Shown here piece after piece: positions 42,274 through 50,611 of a stretch of 64,000 nt of DNA. The notes under the pieces were generated by a model, which saw only the letters and a program-made list of their open reading frames with translations, ran no database searches and was not told where the DNA came from. Position 1 is the stretch's first letter; each line of letters starts with the position of its first letter. A program made the position numbers and the translations under genes. The stretch covers positions 1-64,000 of the forward strand of contig NZ_FRDN01000003.1 in NCBI RefSeq assembly GCF_900143285.1, read 5' to 3'. Source of the DNA: Desulfitobacterium chlororespirans DSM 11544 (lineage in GTDB: Bacteria > Bacillota > Desulfitobacteriia > Desulfitobacteriales > Desulfitobacteriaceae).

Positions 42274-43479
42274 ATGGCTATGACAATAAAACAGCCTATT
42301 CAAAAACAGTCTATTCAATATTCTAAGATCGGTGTGTTATCTCTGGCCCACATGCTCAATGATCTCTATAGCAACTTTTTGCCTCAGATGCTTCCCTTTC
42401 TCATTATTTTACATCCGGACTTTACGGCAACCCAGGCAGCCATCCTTGTATCTTCCTTTACCATCTCTTCTTCCTTGGTGCAACCTTTTATCGGCTATTA
42501 TCTGGATCGCCGCGGTAAACGCTGGTTTGTTTATGTAGGAACTTTATGGATGGCTATCATGCTCAGCTTGACAGGGGTTGTTCATGAGAATTATATCCTT
42601 CTGGTTACCTTGGCCACTCTAGCCGGCCTTGGTACGGCAGCCTTTCATCCTCAGGCCTCCACCATGGTCAACATTCTAAGTGGAGACTATAAAGCGGTTT
42701 TACTTTCGGCATTTATCGCCTTTGGTAATTTTGGTTTTGCCCTCGGCCCCCTGCTCTTGGTGCCCTTATTCGAGGCCCATGGTTTGCAGGGAACTCTCTA
42801 CATGGTGGTTCCCGGTGTGATGGTATCCTTGCTCCTCCTCTTTTTTTCTCCCCGGGTCAATGTATCTCCCTCAAACCCTCCTGAGTTTTCCGCTCTGATG
42901 GCATCCCTGAAAACTGCTGCGAGGGAACTGAGTACTATCGTCGGAGTCATCGCTGTACGTTCTTTAGCTTATACGGGAATGCTCACCATGCTTCCCCTGT
43001 ATTTTAAATCCCAGAACCTATCCAATATTGCAGCCAGCCACCTGGTAACCATTATGCTGGCTGCCGGGGCAGTGGGGGGAATTATCGGCGGTTTTATCTC
43101 CGATAGATTCGGACGGAAACCGTTGATCGTGGGGTCCCTTCTTCTGGCTACACCTTTGTTCTTTGCTTTCCTCTACACAGAGGGAACCTTGAGCACTGTC
43201 TTTCTCGCTTTAGCCGGGGCTTCTCTGCTCTCAAGCTTTTCTGTGACTGTGGTCGCAGCTCAGGAGGTTATTCCCCATAATAAAGCCATGGCAGCAGGTT
43301 TAACTTTGGGCTTCGCCGGAGGAGTCGGGGGCCTTGCAGTGGTTCTGATTGGCCGCATCGCCGATCTCTGGGGGCTTCAGATGGCTATTTCTGCTCTCTT
43401 TGTCCTGCCTCTCGTCGCCGGTCTGCTGGCGCTGTTTATGAAAAGCCGTCCTGCGGCACGGGTGCAGCGAGGTGCTTAG
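42274..43479 (+). CDS. MFS transporter, fosmidomycin-resistance (Fsr)-like
   Basis: 401 residues, 12 membrane segments. The opening VLSLAHMLNDLYSNFLPQMLPFL and GLGTAAFHPQAS are marks of the Fsr group of MFS proteins; GFISDRFGRKPLIVGSLLLATP is the inter-domain MFS loop motif. Efflux of a toxic compound is probable; substrate unknown. Control by the Rrf2 regulator upstream suggests induction by redox or NO stress. Confidence 0.88.
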   Translation: MAMTIKQPIQKQSIQYSKIGVLSLAHMLNDLYSNFLPQMLPFLIILHPDFTATQAAILVSSFTISSSLVQPFIGYYLDRRGKRWFVYVGTLWMAIMLSLTGVVHENYILLVTLATLAGLGTAAFHPQASTMVNILSGDYKAVLLSAFIAFGNFGFALGPLLLVPLFEAHGLQGTLYMVVPGVMVSLLLLFFSPRVNVSPSNPPEFSALMASLKTAARELSTIVGVIAVRSLAYTGMLTMLPLYFKSQNLSNIAASHLVTIMLAAGAVGGIIGGFISDRFGRKPLIVGSLLLATPLFFAFLYTEGTLSTVFLALAGASLLSSFSVTVVAAQEVIPHNKAMAAGLTLGFAGGVGGLAVVLIGRIADLWGLQMAISALFVLPLVAGLLALFMKSRPAARVQRGA

Positions 43480-43488
43480 GCCTTAATT

Positions 43489-44157
43489 TTAAAAATAGGA
43501 TCGGCGCTGGGTATTACCTTTTTGTCTCTCCAGTGATTTCACGTAAACCCATTTTTGGAGTCCGCCTGCTGACGAAATGGCAAGTTCAGCCAACTCATCT
43601 GCCTTTTTATAATCTTTTTCTCTGTAGGCTGCTTCTGCTTCCAGTGCATAGTGCAAGTACTTATGCTTAATCCGGGCTTTATAAGCTTCAAATTCCTCAA
43701 GATTCCCCTGGAGCAGAGCAATTAAAGCCAGATTATGATAGCGGATATTGCTGTTTCTAATCTCTTGAACGGTTGCTTCGGCTTCTCTCAAGAGATTTTT
43801 TTCTATTTGCACTGTGGCTGTCAGAGCGATCTTAGCTTGCTTGTACAAAGAACTGAGCCTCTCCAGCTGGATCTCCGCTTCTTGATAATCTTTCTTCACT
43901 AAAGAAAGCAACAAGGCGTAATAAGGATGGTCGCTCTTCCGCTGAACATATCTATCCACTAAATTTATATTCTTCGTATAAGCAGCAACGTAGAGATAGA
44001 AAGTCACACCGCAAATTGCCAGAATCACATAGAGATAAAGCAATAGCTGTATTACATCGATGTCTAACCCTACATAGTTTTTCAGGATAGCTATGACGAT
44101 TCCGAGAACTACTCCCAGTAAAATAACTGTTGAATAGTGTCTCACCTTTTTATTCAT
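43489..44157 (-). CDS. Membrane-anchored TPR-like protein, function unknown
   Basis: 222 residues from the ATG at 44157 (the frame runs 31 codons farther upstream without a good ribosome site). Two membrane helices near 8-30 and 36-58, then a helical repeat region to the end (YYALLLSLVKKDYQEAEIQLERLSSLYKQAK; LIALLQGNLEEFEAYKARIKHKYLHYALEAEAAYREKDYKKADELAELAI). The alternation of ~34-residue helix pairs resembles tetratricopeptide repeats facing the cytosol, probably for protein contacts. Not recognised further. Confidence 0.7.
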   Translation of the reverse strand: MNKKVRHYSTVILLGVVLGIVIAILKNYVGLDIDVIQLLLYLYVILAICGVTFYLYVAAYTKNINLVDRYVQRKSDHPYYALLLSLVKKDYQEAEIQLERLSSLYKQAKIALTATVQIEKNLLREAEATVQEIRNSNIRYHNLALIALLQGNLEEFEAYKARIKHKYLHYALEAEAAYREKDYKKADELAELAISSAGGLQKWVYVKSLERQKGNTQRRSYF

Positions 44158-44284
44158 TATACTAAACTCACTTTCAGTTAATTTTCGGGAGGCTGGCTCA
44201 AGTATGCCTATAAAGGCTCTTGCCAAGATCCTTCCATCATAGTAAAGCAACGAGTCACCAAGTATATTAAGTTATAAGTACAGC

Positions 44285-44311
44285 GAAAGCCACCTGTCAC
44301 AGGTGGCTTTC
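44285..44311 (-). terminator. Hairpin downstream of SPFH gene
   Basis: GAAAGCCACCTG pairs perfectly with CAGGTGGCTTTC over a three-base loop, 29 bp after the SPFH stop codon on the minus strand. No long T-run. Confidence 0.6.
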
Positions 44312-44339
44312 TGCGTAAAAAGACCTTTGACTAAGATCT

Positions 44340-45176
44340 TTACTGACCGCTATTGACATCGATAAAAGGGACTGCACCACCGGTAACATTGGGAAGTTTA
44401 CCATCCCATTTTTCAATCGCTTTAATCTTAGCTTCAATTTCCCTTAGTTGTACAAGTTCAGAAGTAACTTCTTGCTTTTGAAGCCGCAGAGATTCCGCTT
44501 CAGCTTTTGCTTGCTCTACTTTTTGCTTGGCCTCGATTTCAATTCTTTGCAGATCAAGATTAGCCTTTAAAGCCTGCTGCTCAGCGATTTGCTTTTGTTC
44601 AATCGCATTGTTGAACTCCTGACTAAATTTGAATTCAGTGATATTTATTTCGTCCAGAACCATATAATAAGTCGCTAATTTTGAAGCAAGAGTCTCTTTG
44701 ATCTTGGCACTAACTTCTGAACGCTTGGAGATCAACTCTTCAGCCGTATATTGAGCCGTTATTGCTTTCACCGCTTCACCGATAGCCGGATCAACAATTC
44801 GTTCTCCATAAGATAATCCGACATTCTGATAAAGCTTATTCACTTGAATAGGGTCAAGATGAAAGTTAACCGCAACGGTAGTCGTAACGATTTGTAAGTC
44901 TTTTGAAGCGGCCGTTTGCTCAGATTGAGATTTCTGGACCCTTACCTCCATAGGGACAACGCTTTGAACAAAGGGAATTTTGAAATGCAGCCCTTCCGTT
45001 AAGACGATGGGACGGACAGCCCCTAATTGCAGAACAATACCTCTTTGGCCCGCATTCACGATGACAAAGGCATCCAGTGCCAAGATAACAAGAAGTACAA
45101 TCACAAGCCCAAAGGTAATGAAGCTTTTGTTCATTTTCATTTTGGGTACCATATTGACAACTTTTTCAGAATCCAA
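44340..45176 (-). CDS. SPFH/prohibitin-family membrane protein
   Basis: 278 residues from a TTG start seven bases after GGAGG. N-terminal membrane helix (~17-40), SPFH domain (~40-200: GQRGIVLQLGAVRPIVLTEGLHFKIPFVQSVVPMEVRVQK, the classic prohibitin opening) and an Ala/Gln/Glu-rich coiled coil (~195-255). Prohibitin-type proteins form ring-shaped membrane scaffolds that often partner with FtsH protease. No partner gene is adjacent. Leftward, monocistronic. Confidence 0.9.
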   Translation of the reverse strand: MDSEKVVNMVPKMKMNKSFITFGLVIVLLVILALDAFVIVNAGQRGIVLQLGAVRPIVLTEGLHFKIPFVQSVVPMEVRVQKSQSEQTAASKDLQIVTTTVAVNFHLDPIQVNKLYQNVGLSYGERIVDPAIGEAVKAITAQYTAEELISKRSEVSAKIKETLASKLATYYMVLDEINITEFKFSQEFNNAIEQKQIAEQQALKANLDLQRIEIEAKQKVEQAKAEAESLRLQKQEVTSELVQLREIEAKIKAIEKWDGKLPNVTGGAVPFIDVNSGQ

Positions 45177-45265
45177 TTCATGTCCTCCCTTTTAATTTTA
45201 ATTGTGAAGCAGATGCTTCCTCTTAACTATACCTTATAGTTATAAGAAAAATCTATATTTACTTG

Positions 45266-45331
45266 CTCAAGAAAAGGATAATTACAACAAAAAACCACTC
45301 AAGAAAAGGATAATTACAACAAAAAACCACT
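45266..45331. repeat. Two-copy tandem repeat, 32-bp period
   Basis: CTCAAGAAAAGGATAATTAC followed by AACAAAAAACCA occurs twice in direct succession between the SPFH promoter region and the tRNA-Thr gene. No third copy is seen. Confidence 0.8.
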
Positions 45332-45409
45332 CCCTAAAACAAATGAGTCAGCCTGTATCAAGCGGAATTCATAGGTTTCAGGAAATGATCTTCATTCTTA
45401 AAATAAAAA

Positions 45410-45485
45410 TGGAGCCGATGGCAGGACTCGAACCTGTAACCTGCTGATTACAAATCAGCTGCTCTACCAATTGAGCTACATCGGC
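45410..45485 (-). tRNA. trnT-UGU: tRNA-Thr (anticodon UGU)
   Basis: 76-nt cloverleaf on the minus strand. Acceptor GCCGATG pairs with CATCGGC, D arm AGCTCAATTGGTAGAGC, anticodon arm GCTGA-TTTGTAA-TCAGC (TGT at the centre), T arm CAGGTTCGAGTCCTG, encoded CCA. Confidence 0.95.
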
Positions 45486-45713
45486 TTGTCTAGCGACAGA
45501 ACTTATAATAGCATAAGGCTAAAAGTTTTTCAACACCAAAATCGATAAAATTTTATTACCATTTCTTGTTTTCAGCTGCTTATTAAACCTCCCTTGGTAT
45601 AACCCATCTTTCACCTCAAGTTTACATCTGTGAAGTTTTTGCCTAAAGAAAAATCTCAGATGATTTCCTAAAGCAGGTTAGGGGCATACTAATTTTGATT
45701 AAAGGGAGGGCAC

Positions 45714-46991
45714 ATGATGAGCAATCTAACCTATGAAGAAATATTCGGCCGTTTGGTCAAAGCATCTTATCAGGGAAAGCTTCAAGAGGAGATCGAATCT
45801 CTGGAATCCTCCGGCGATGATCACACCAGGCAGTATGTCCAGTATGCTCTAGGCAAGGGGGATCCGGATAGAGTCGTCTTTCAGGTTAAGTCCTGCAATA
45901 AGAGCTGCTCAGAAGAGGACCATAGTTGCGAAGCCTCCTGCCTCTTCAATGCAGTAGTCCGGGATATGGAAGGGAATGTGGTCATCCAAGACCGGAACTG
46001 CACTCACTGCGGAGAATGTATCGAGACCTGCTCTTTAGACAGCTTAGTAGATAAAAAAGAATTCATCCCTCTGGTGGAAATTCTCCAGTCCAAGGAGATC
46101 CCCGTCTTTGCCATGGTAGCTCCGGCGATTATCGGACAATTTGGAGGTGATGTGACCATGGGCCAGCTTCGAGCCGCACTGAAACATCTCGGCTTTTATG
46201 GAATGATTGAAGTGGCACTTTTTGCCGATGTGCTGAGCTTAAAAGAGGCCCTGGAATTTGACAAGCATGTTCAAACAGATAAGGACTTTGTCCTCACCAG
46301 CTGTTGCTGCCCCATCTGGGTGGGGATGGTAAAGAGGGTCTATGATACCCTGGTTCCCCATATCTCCCCCTCGGTATCCCCTATGGTAGCTTGTGGGAGG
46401 GGAATTAAACGCCTGCATCCCGACGCCAAAACGGTCTTTATCGGTCCATGTATTGCTAAAAAAGCTGAAGCCAAGGAACCGGATATCCGGGATGCGGTAG
46501 ATGCAGTGCTGACTTTTCACGAACTCAAGCAGATCTTTGAGGCCACGGATATTGAGCCCTCGAAGATGGAGGATATACCTAGTGAGCACTCTTCTACCAG
46601 CGGTAGAATCTATGCCCGCACCGGCGGGGTCTCAAAATCTATCTCCGATACCTTAAACCGTATCCGTCCAGACAAGCCGGTAAAGATAAAATCCATTCAA
46701 GCTAATGGCGTTAAAGAGTGCAAGGCCCTCCTCAATGATATTATGAATAACGAAATTAAAGCCAATTTCTACGAAGGCATGGGCTGCCCCGGAGGCTGTG
46801 TAGGGGGACCCAAGGCTATAGTAGATGTAGATAGGGGTACTGAGTTCGTAAACAAATATGGTGCAGAAGCAGACGCCCTTACACCCGCAGATAATCAGCA
46901 TGTATTGGAGCTGCTTAAGCAGTTGGGCATCGATAGCGTGGAAGAGCTTCTGGGAGGAGAGTCTGCAGCAATTTTCCAACGGGACTTTTAA
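45714..46991 (+). CDS. [FeFe]-hydrogenase-like protein with N-terminal Fe-S domain
   Basis: 425 residues. The N-terminal ~45 residues are helical, then two ferredoxin-type sets: CNKSCSEEDHSCEASC (C61-x3-C65-x6-C72-x3-C76, unusual spacing) and CTHCGECIETC (C96, C99, C102, C106, canonical). The H-cluster domain has L1 TSCCCPIW (C197), L2 GPCIAKKAE (C246) and L3 EGMGCPGGCVGGP (C358, C362), all four cluster cysteines. L1 and L2 differ from the usual TSCCPGW and MPCTAKKxE of catalytic group A enzymes, so this looks like a divergent group B, C or D member, perhaps sensory or slow. No PAS, Nuo-like or maturation genes are adjacent. Pairs with the DsrE-like gene 28 bp downstream. Confidence 0.85.
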   Translation: MMSNLTYEEIFGRLVKASYQGKLQEEIESLESSGDDHTRQYVQYALGKGDPDRVVFQVKSCNKSCSEEDHSCEASCLFNAVVRDMEGNVVIQDRNCTHCGECIETCSLDSLVDKKEFIPLVEILQSKEIPVFAMVAPAIIGQFGGDVTMGQLRAALKHLGFYGMIEVALFADVLSLKEALEFDKHVQTDKDFVLTSCCCPIWVGMVKRVYDTLVPHISPSVSPMVACGRGIKRLHPDAKTVFIGPCIAKKAEAKEPDIRDAVDAVLTFHELKQIFEATDIEPSKMEDIPSEHSSTSGRIYARTGGVSKSISDTLNRIRPDKPVKIKSIQANGVKECKALLNDIMNNEIKANFYEGMGCPGGCVGGPKAIVDVDRGTEFVNKYGAEADALTPADNQHVLELLKQLGIDSVEELLGGESAAIFQRDF

Positions 46992-47019
46992 AATAAATTT
47001 ATGGATGGAGGCTGATACC

Positions 47020-47625
47020 ATGGATACACAACAGCAAGCGATAGCTAAACAGGCCTCGGTAATTGAGCTAAAACCTAATACAATAAACCTAAGCCCGGAA
47101 AAGGATATAGGCCTGGAGAAGGACATAAATCCGGGAAAGGAAACCACAAGAAACAAGAAGATGACTCTGCTCATATTCAGCGGCGAGTACGATAAGGCCC
47201 TGGCCGGCTTGATTCTGGCTAACTCAGGGCGGGAAATGGGCATGGATGTGACTATGTTCTTTGCCTTTTGGGGGCTTTGCCTAGTACGGGATCCCGAGAA
47301 AATGACCTTGGAAGATAAATCTCTCTATGAACAGATGTTCGGAATGGTTACTCCTAAGGGAATCGAGGATTTGCCTCTTTCCCGTATGAACATGGCCGGC
47401 TTGGGAAAAGCCATGCTCAAAGAGATGATGGAAGATGATGATACGCCTCCCCTTACCGCCTTTCTCGATGGAGCAAGAAAAAAGGGGGTAAAATTCTACG
47501 GTTGTAAGCTCTCGGTGGATGTGATGGGTTTTAAAAAAGAGGAATTACTGCCGGAAGTGCAGATTATGACCGCTGCGGATTTTCTTCAAGAGGCCATGGA
47601 ATCTCAGATACAGTTGTTTATATAA
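47020..47625 (+). CDS. DsrE-like peroxiredoxin-family protein
   Basis: 201 residues from the ATG at 47020 (GGAGG eight bases upstream). About 45 variable residues, then the DsrE/DrsE-type domain: MTLLIFSGEYDKALAGLILANSGREMGMDVTMFFAFWGLCLVRDP, MVTPKGIEDLPLSRMNMAGLG and VKFYGCKLSVDVMGFKKEELLPEV, with a Cys (GCKLSVDVMG) at the site used in persulfide transfer by relatives. May carry sulfur or electrons. Its neighbour is an [FeFe]-hydrogenase-like protein, suggesting a redox pair. Hairpin 20 bp later. Confidence 0.85.
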   Translation: MDTQQQAIAKQASVIELKPNTINLSPEKDIGLEKDINPGKETTRNKKMTLLIFSGEYDKALAGLILANSGREMGMDVTMFFAFWGLCLVRDPEKMTLEDKSLYEQMFGMVTPKGIEDLPLSRMNMAGLGKAMLKEMMEDDDTPPLTAFLDGARKKGVKFYGCKLSVDVMGFKKEELLPEVQIMTAADFLQEAMESQIQLFI

Positions 47626-47645
47626 AATATCTTCAGCTTAAACAA

Positions 47646-47675
47646 AGGCTACTGACTTTACAATGTCAGCAGCCT
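47646..47675 (+). terminator. Hairpin after DsrE-like gene
   Basis: AGGCTACTGAC pairs with GTCAGCAGCCT (ten of eleven) over an eight-base loop, 20 bp after the stop codon. No T-run. Confidence 0.5.
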
Positions 47676-47823
47676 CCTGCATGCTCTGGGATCATCACAG
47701 GGTGAAAAAATCGTTGCAACAAAACGTAAAAAAGACCGGTTGCAACGCGGTGCAACGGAAGCACCTTTTTCAAGCTCCACAGAAAAAAGAAATCCCGCAA
47801 TCTCTTGCAGGATAAGGTTTCAC

Positions 47824-47898
47824 TGGAGCCGATGGTCGGAATCGAACCGACGACCTGCTCATTACGAGTGAGCTGCTCTACCTCTGAGCCACATCGGC
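47824..47898 (-). tRNA. trnT-CGU: tRNA-Thr (anticodon CGU)
   Basis: 75-nt cloverleaf on the minus strand. Acceptor GCCGATG/CATCGGC, D arm GGCTCAGAGGTAGAGC, anticodon arm GCTCA-CTCGTAA-TGAGC (CGT at centre), T arm GTCGGTTCGATTCCGAC, encoded CCA. Same acceptor stem as the UGU isoacceptor 2.4 kb away. Confidence 0.95.
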
Positions 47899-47899
47899 A

Positions 47900-48463
47900 C
47901 TTTTAACGAATGTAATTCTACCTGATTTCCTTCTCGAAGTCAACAGGAATAGCTTGTTTCTGTTGCTGTTCCTTAAGTTACTTTAAGTTACTTATTCTCA
48001 ATTATGCCCATTAGAATTGAATTAATTGAGAAAATTCGTATATTTTAGTGTCTATATTTGTTGAAAACATTGACTTTACGCATGTCCCGTGTTACTTTTT
48101 TGTAAGAGTCAGGAAAATAAAGCAATCAAGTTCATAAAAAATGCGGTCGCTTTATCTTCTAGACTTGCGCAATGAAGAATCCCCAGACGTGGGGATTCTT
48201 TTCATTTTCACGAGAGCATGGAAGACCTCGCTGAACGAAGAAATGCTCCGGGAATCTTACAGACTCAGATCTCGATTTGAGCTACTAAATAGGCCTAAAA
48301 AAATAAGACCCTGCCAGTTATGACAGGGGAAGAAAAAATATATCTTCAAAGGAGGCTAAAAGGAAAAGGTATGGTTATATAATAACCAATAAAAGTGAGC
48401 AATGTGTTGCGAGAGTGTGAACGATTTGTGAAAACTTATAGAAAGTTATTGAAGATATATCAA
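47900..48463. other. Long intergenic region without a supported gene
   Basis: 564 bp between tRNA-Thr(CGU) and the cysteine-desulfurase-like gene. It holds a terminator-like hairpin at 48175-48200, a small CCCTG/CAGGG hairpin at 48309-48328, and an 11-bp inverted repeat (ATATATCTTCA at 48338-48348, TGAAGATATAT at 48450-48460). A 60-codon frame at 48141-48323 has no ribosome site and contains the terminator, so it is not called. Confidence 0.6.
48175..48200 (+). terminator. Intrinsic terminator-like hairpin without an obvious upstream gene
   Basis: AAGAATCCCCA pairs with TGGGGATTCTT (11 bp) over GACG, followed by TTCATTTTC. No protein-coding gene ends before it on the plus strand nearer than 550 bp, so it could end an unrecognised small RNA. 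Confidence 0.65.
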
Positions 48464-49822
48464 TTAATTTCCTATTTTCAAGGACCGAAAAAACCTGAGG
48501 TGTGAGCTGGCAATTCTCCCTAGGACATCAAGAAAAATGTCGATTTCCTCCTTGGTGTTGTAAAGTGCTAAACTTACTCTGACCATTCCAGGATGGGGTA
48601 AGGAAGGATTAGCTATATGGTGTTCCATCTCCTGCCTGGAGATATGCAAAAGCCGCTGTACATATGGCTGAGCACAGAAACAGCCATTGCGTACGGAAAT
48701 TCCCCCTTCCTTGGCCAAGTACTCGGCTACATCTTCGTGAAACAGGCCTTCCACATTGAAGGAGATTACTCCGATTCTCTGGGAAAGCTGCTGCTGATTA
48801 AGAGGTATTCCACCGTAAAAGGTTATGCCCTCCATCCAACGCAATCGCTCATAAGCATATCCTAATAAGCCTTCTTCGTGCTGCAGCACCTTTTTCATAC
48901 CTATTGCACTCAGGGTTCGTATGGCAGCGACAAGGGCCACTACCCCCATAAGGTTAGGAGTCCCTGCCTCCTCTTTAGCTGGAGCATCATACCAAAGTAC
49001 ACGATCCGGTGTTACCATCTGAGCTGTCCCCCCGCCCTGATAATCCGGGGCTCCCTGGTCAAAAAAAGCACGAGGACCAATTAATACTCCGGTGCCAAAA
49101 GGTGCATACATTTTATGAGCTGAGAAGGCTAAAAAATCGATATGCTCTATGGAATGGGATGGGCGCATATCCACAGAGGCATGGGGAACCAGTTGTGCGC
49201 CATCCACACAAATTCTCGCCCCATACCGGTGGGAAAGCTCGGCAATCTTATGAATCGGGTTCCGATGGCCAGTAACGTTGGAAGCTCCTGTAACCGTCAC
49301 AAGCTTGACTGCGCCCTGGTAGTGCTCCAGCTTGGCCCTGAGGTCATCCATGCGCAGGCGCCCCTGCTCATCAATCTCTATGTAGTCCAAGTGGAATTTT
49401 TCGCGCCACGGAAGAAGGTTGGAATGATGCTCCATCCATGTGGTCAGAATAACCTCTTTTTTGTTTTTATTCTGGAAACGATTGGCCAATTTATTAAGTG
49501 CCTCTGTAGTATTCTTTACAAAAATGACCACATCTGTCCGAGGGTCCCCTCCAACAAACCTAAGGACCTCAGTCCTGGCCTGTTCATAGATTTGAGAAGA
49601 GACAACGGATTTATAGCCCGCTCCCCGATGAACGGAGCCATATAAAGGGGCAAAACGATTGATCTCCTCCAATACAGAGAGAAACGGCGGGGTCGTAGCC
49701 CCATTATCAAAATTTATCCCCGGGACTGAACCTCCTGCAGCTAGAGGAACCTGGGTATCTAATCCAAGGAAAAGATGACCGTAGCTGGTCGGTTGTGTCC
49801 ATGGAAAAAAGCGAAAATTCAT
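48464..49822 (-). CDS. Class V aminotransferase, cysteine-desulfurase-like
   Basis: 452 residues, PLP fold type I. NFDNGATTPPFLSVLEEI at the N-terminal end, the TEALNKLANRF segment, VTVTGASNVTGHRNPIHKI, VDGAQLVPHASVDM (Asp binding pyridine N), PLP-lysine in FLAFSAHKMYAPFGTGVLIG (about residue 232), and a late RNGCFCAQPYV (~375). The CsdA/SufS-like loop Cys is represented by NGCFC, so sulfur transfer is possible. No SufU/IscU gene is adjacent. GGAGG seven bases before the ATG. Confidence 0.88.
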   Translation of the reverse strand: MNFRFFPWTQPTSYGHLFLGLDTQVPLAAGGSVPGINFDNGATTPPFLSVLEEINRFAPLYGSVHRGAGYKSVVSSQIYEQARTEVLRFVGGDPRTDVVIFVKNTTEALNKLANRFQNKNKKEVILTTWMEHHSNLLPWREKFHLDYIEIDEQGRLRMDDLRAKLEHYQGAVKLVTVTGASNVTGHRNPIHKIAELSHRYGARICVDGAQLVPHASVDMRPSHSIEHIDFLAFSAHKMYAPFGTGVLIGPRAFFDQGAPDYQGGGTAQMVTPDRVLWYDAPAKEEAGTPNLMGVVALVAAIRTLSAIGMKKVLQHEEGLLGYAYERLRWMEGITFYGGIPLNQQQLSQRIGVISFNVEGLFHEDVAEYLAKEGGISVRNGCFCAQPYVQRLLHISRQEMEHHIANPSLPHPGMVRVSLALYNTKEEIDIFLDVLGRIASSHLRFFRSLKIGN

Positions 49823-49971
49823 CCTTCGACCTCCTATATCAGTGATTCTATTGCTGCGTTTCTATCACTTTGCATTATATGAGGGAGGCAATAATGTGGT
49901 CATTGTCCATTCCTGAGAAGGATAATTATTTGATTATATCGAATTATGTCACAGAAGAGAGGTGAGTTTTT

Positions 49972-50247
49972 TTGCAATCTCAAAAAAGAGAAGACATGAT
50001 GATTTTCGGTTTCTTTGGTATCGCATTCGTTTGTTTTAATATCATCCTCCCTGTCCAAAGTGATCGCTTTGCCAATAGCATGGAACTTACCTATGTGGTT
50101 AGCGCTTTTCTGTCCATAACCATCGCTTTCGTATTTAGCCGAATTGTCCAATGGAATAAGACCAAAAAGCAGAAAGCTATTGAGGAACAACAAGCTGCAG
50201 AAAAAGGAATGCACCCGAAACAAAAGTTAAAAAAGAAGAAAACCTGA
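49972..50247 (+). CDS. Small two-helix membrane protein
   Basis: 91 residues from TTG (GAGAGGTGAG upstream). Two membrane segments (~9-28, ~40-58) followed by a Lys/Gln-rich cytosolic tail (KTKKQKAIEEQQAAEKGMHPKQKLKKKKT). Function unknown. A strong extended hairpin lies 180 bp later. Divergent from the aminotransferase gene. Confidence 0.65.
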   Translation: MQSQKREDMMIFGFFGIAFVCFNIILPVQSDRFANSMELTYVVSAFLSITIAFVFSRIVQWNKTKKQKAIEEQQAAEKGMHPKQKLKKKKT

Positions 50248-50427
50248 GCGTTTTTATGTTCTTGCCTGATTTGCGGTACTATTTTCCTATCTATGAACAA
50301 ATTGTTCCTTGATATTCGACACATTCCATGGTATTTTGTCATAGTCAGGAAAAATGCCGCGTTTGCCTGACGTTGCGTAATAAATTTCTGGACGCAGGAA
50401 TTTATAACCAGTCTACTTCGTTACCCA

Positions 50428-50488
50428 AACGAAAAGGGAGTGCCTCTGAACTACTTTTAATGTAGCTAAGAGCGCTCCCTTTCTCGTT
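50428..50488 (+). terminator. Extended terminator hairpin
   Basis: AACGAAAAGGGAGTGC... folds onto ...GCGCTCCCTTTCTCGTT with small bulges, then TTTTTCTTCC. It lies between the small membrane protein gene and the first LysR gene; the rest of the 364-bp gap shows no gene. Confidence 0.65.
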
Positions 50489-50611
50489 TTTCTTCCTAAT
50501 TCTTTAGAATCAGTGAAGGTCTTTTTAACAACTTAATCTTGTACCCATTTTACCTTTACATAGGATAAAATAGTAATATACCAAAAATTATTGATCATTA
50601 TCGAGGTTCTT

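Noticed and set aside
45266-45331. Possible CRISPR array
   Set aside because: Only two directly abutting copies with no spacer and no cas genes.
46239-47243. Long minus-strand frames inside the hydrogenase-like and DsrE-like genes
   Set aside because: Antisense shadows of well-supported genes, with no family match.
48141-48323. 60-codon frame MRSLYLLDLRNEESP...
   Set aside because: No ribosome site, contains a terminator hairpin, no recognisable domain.
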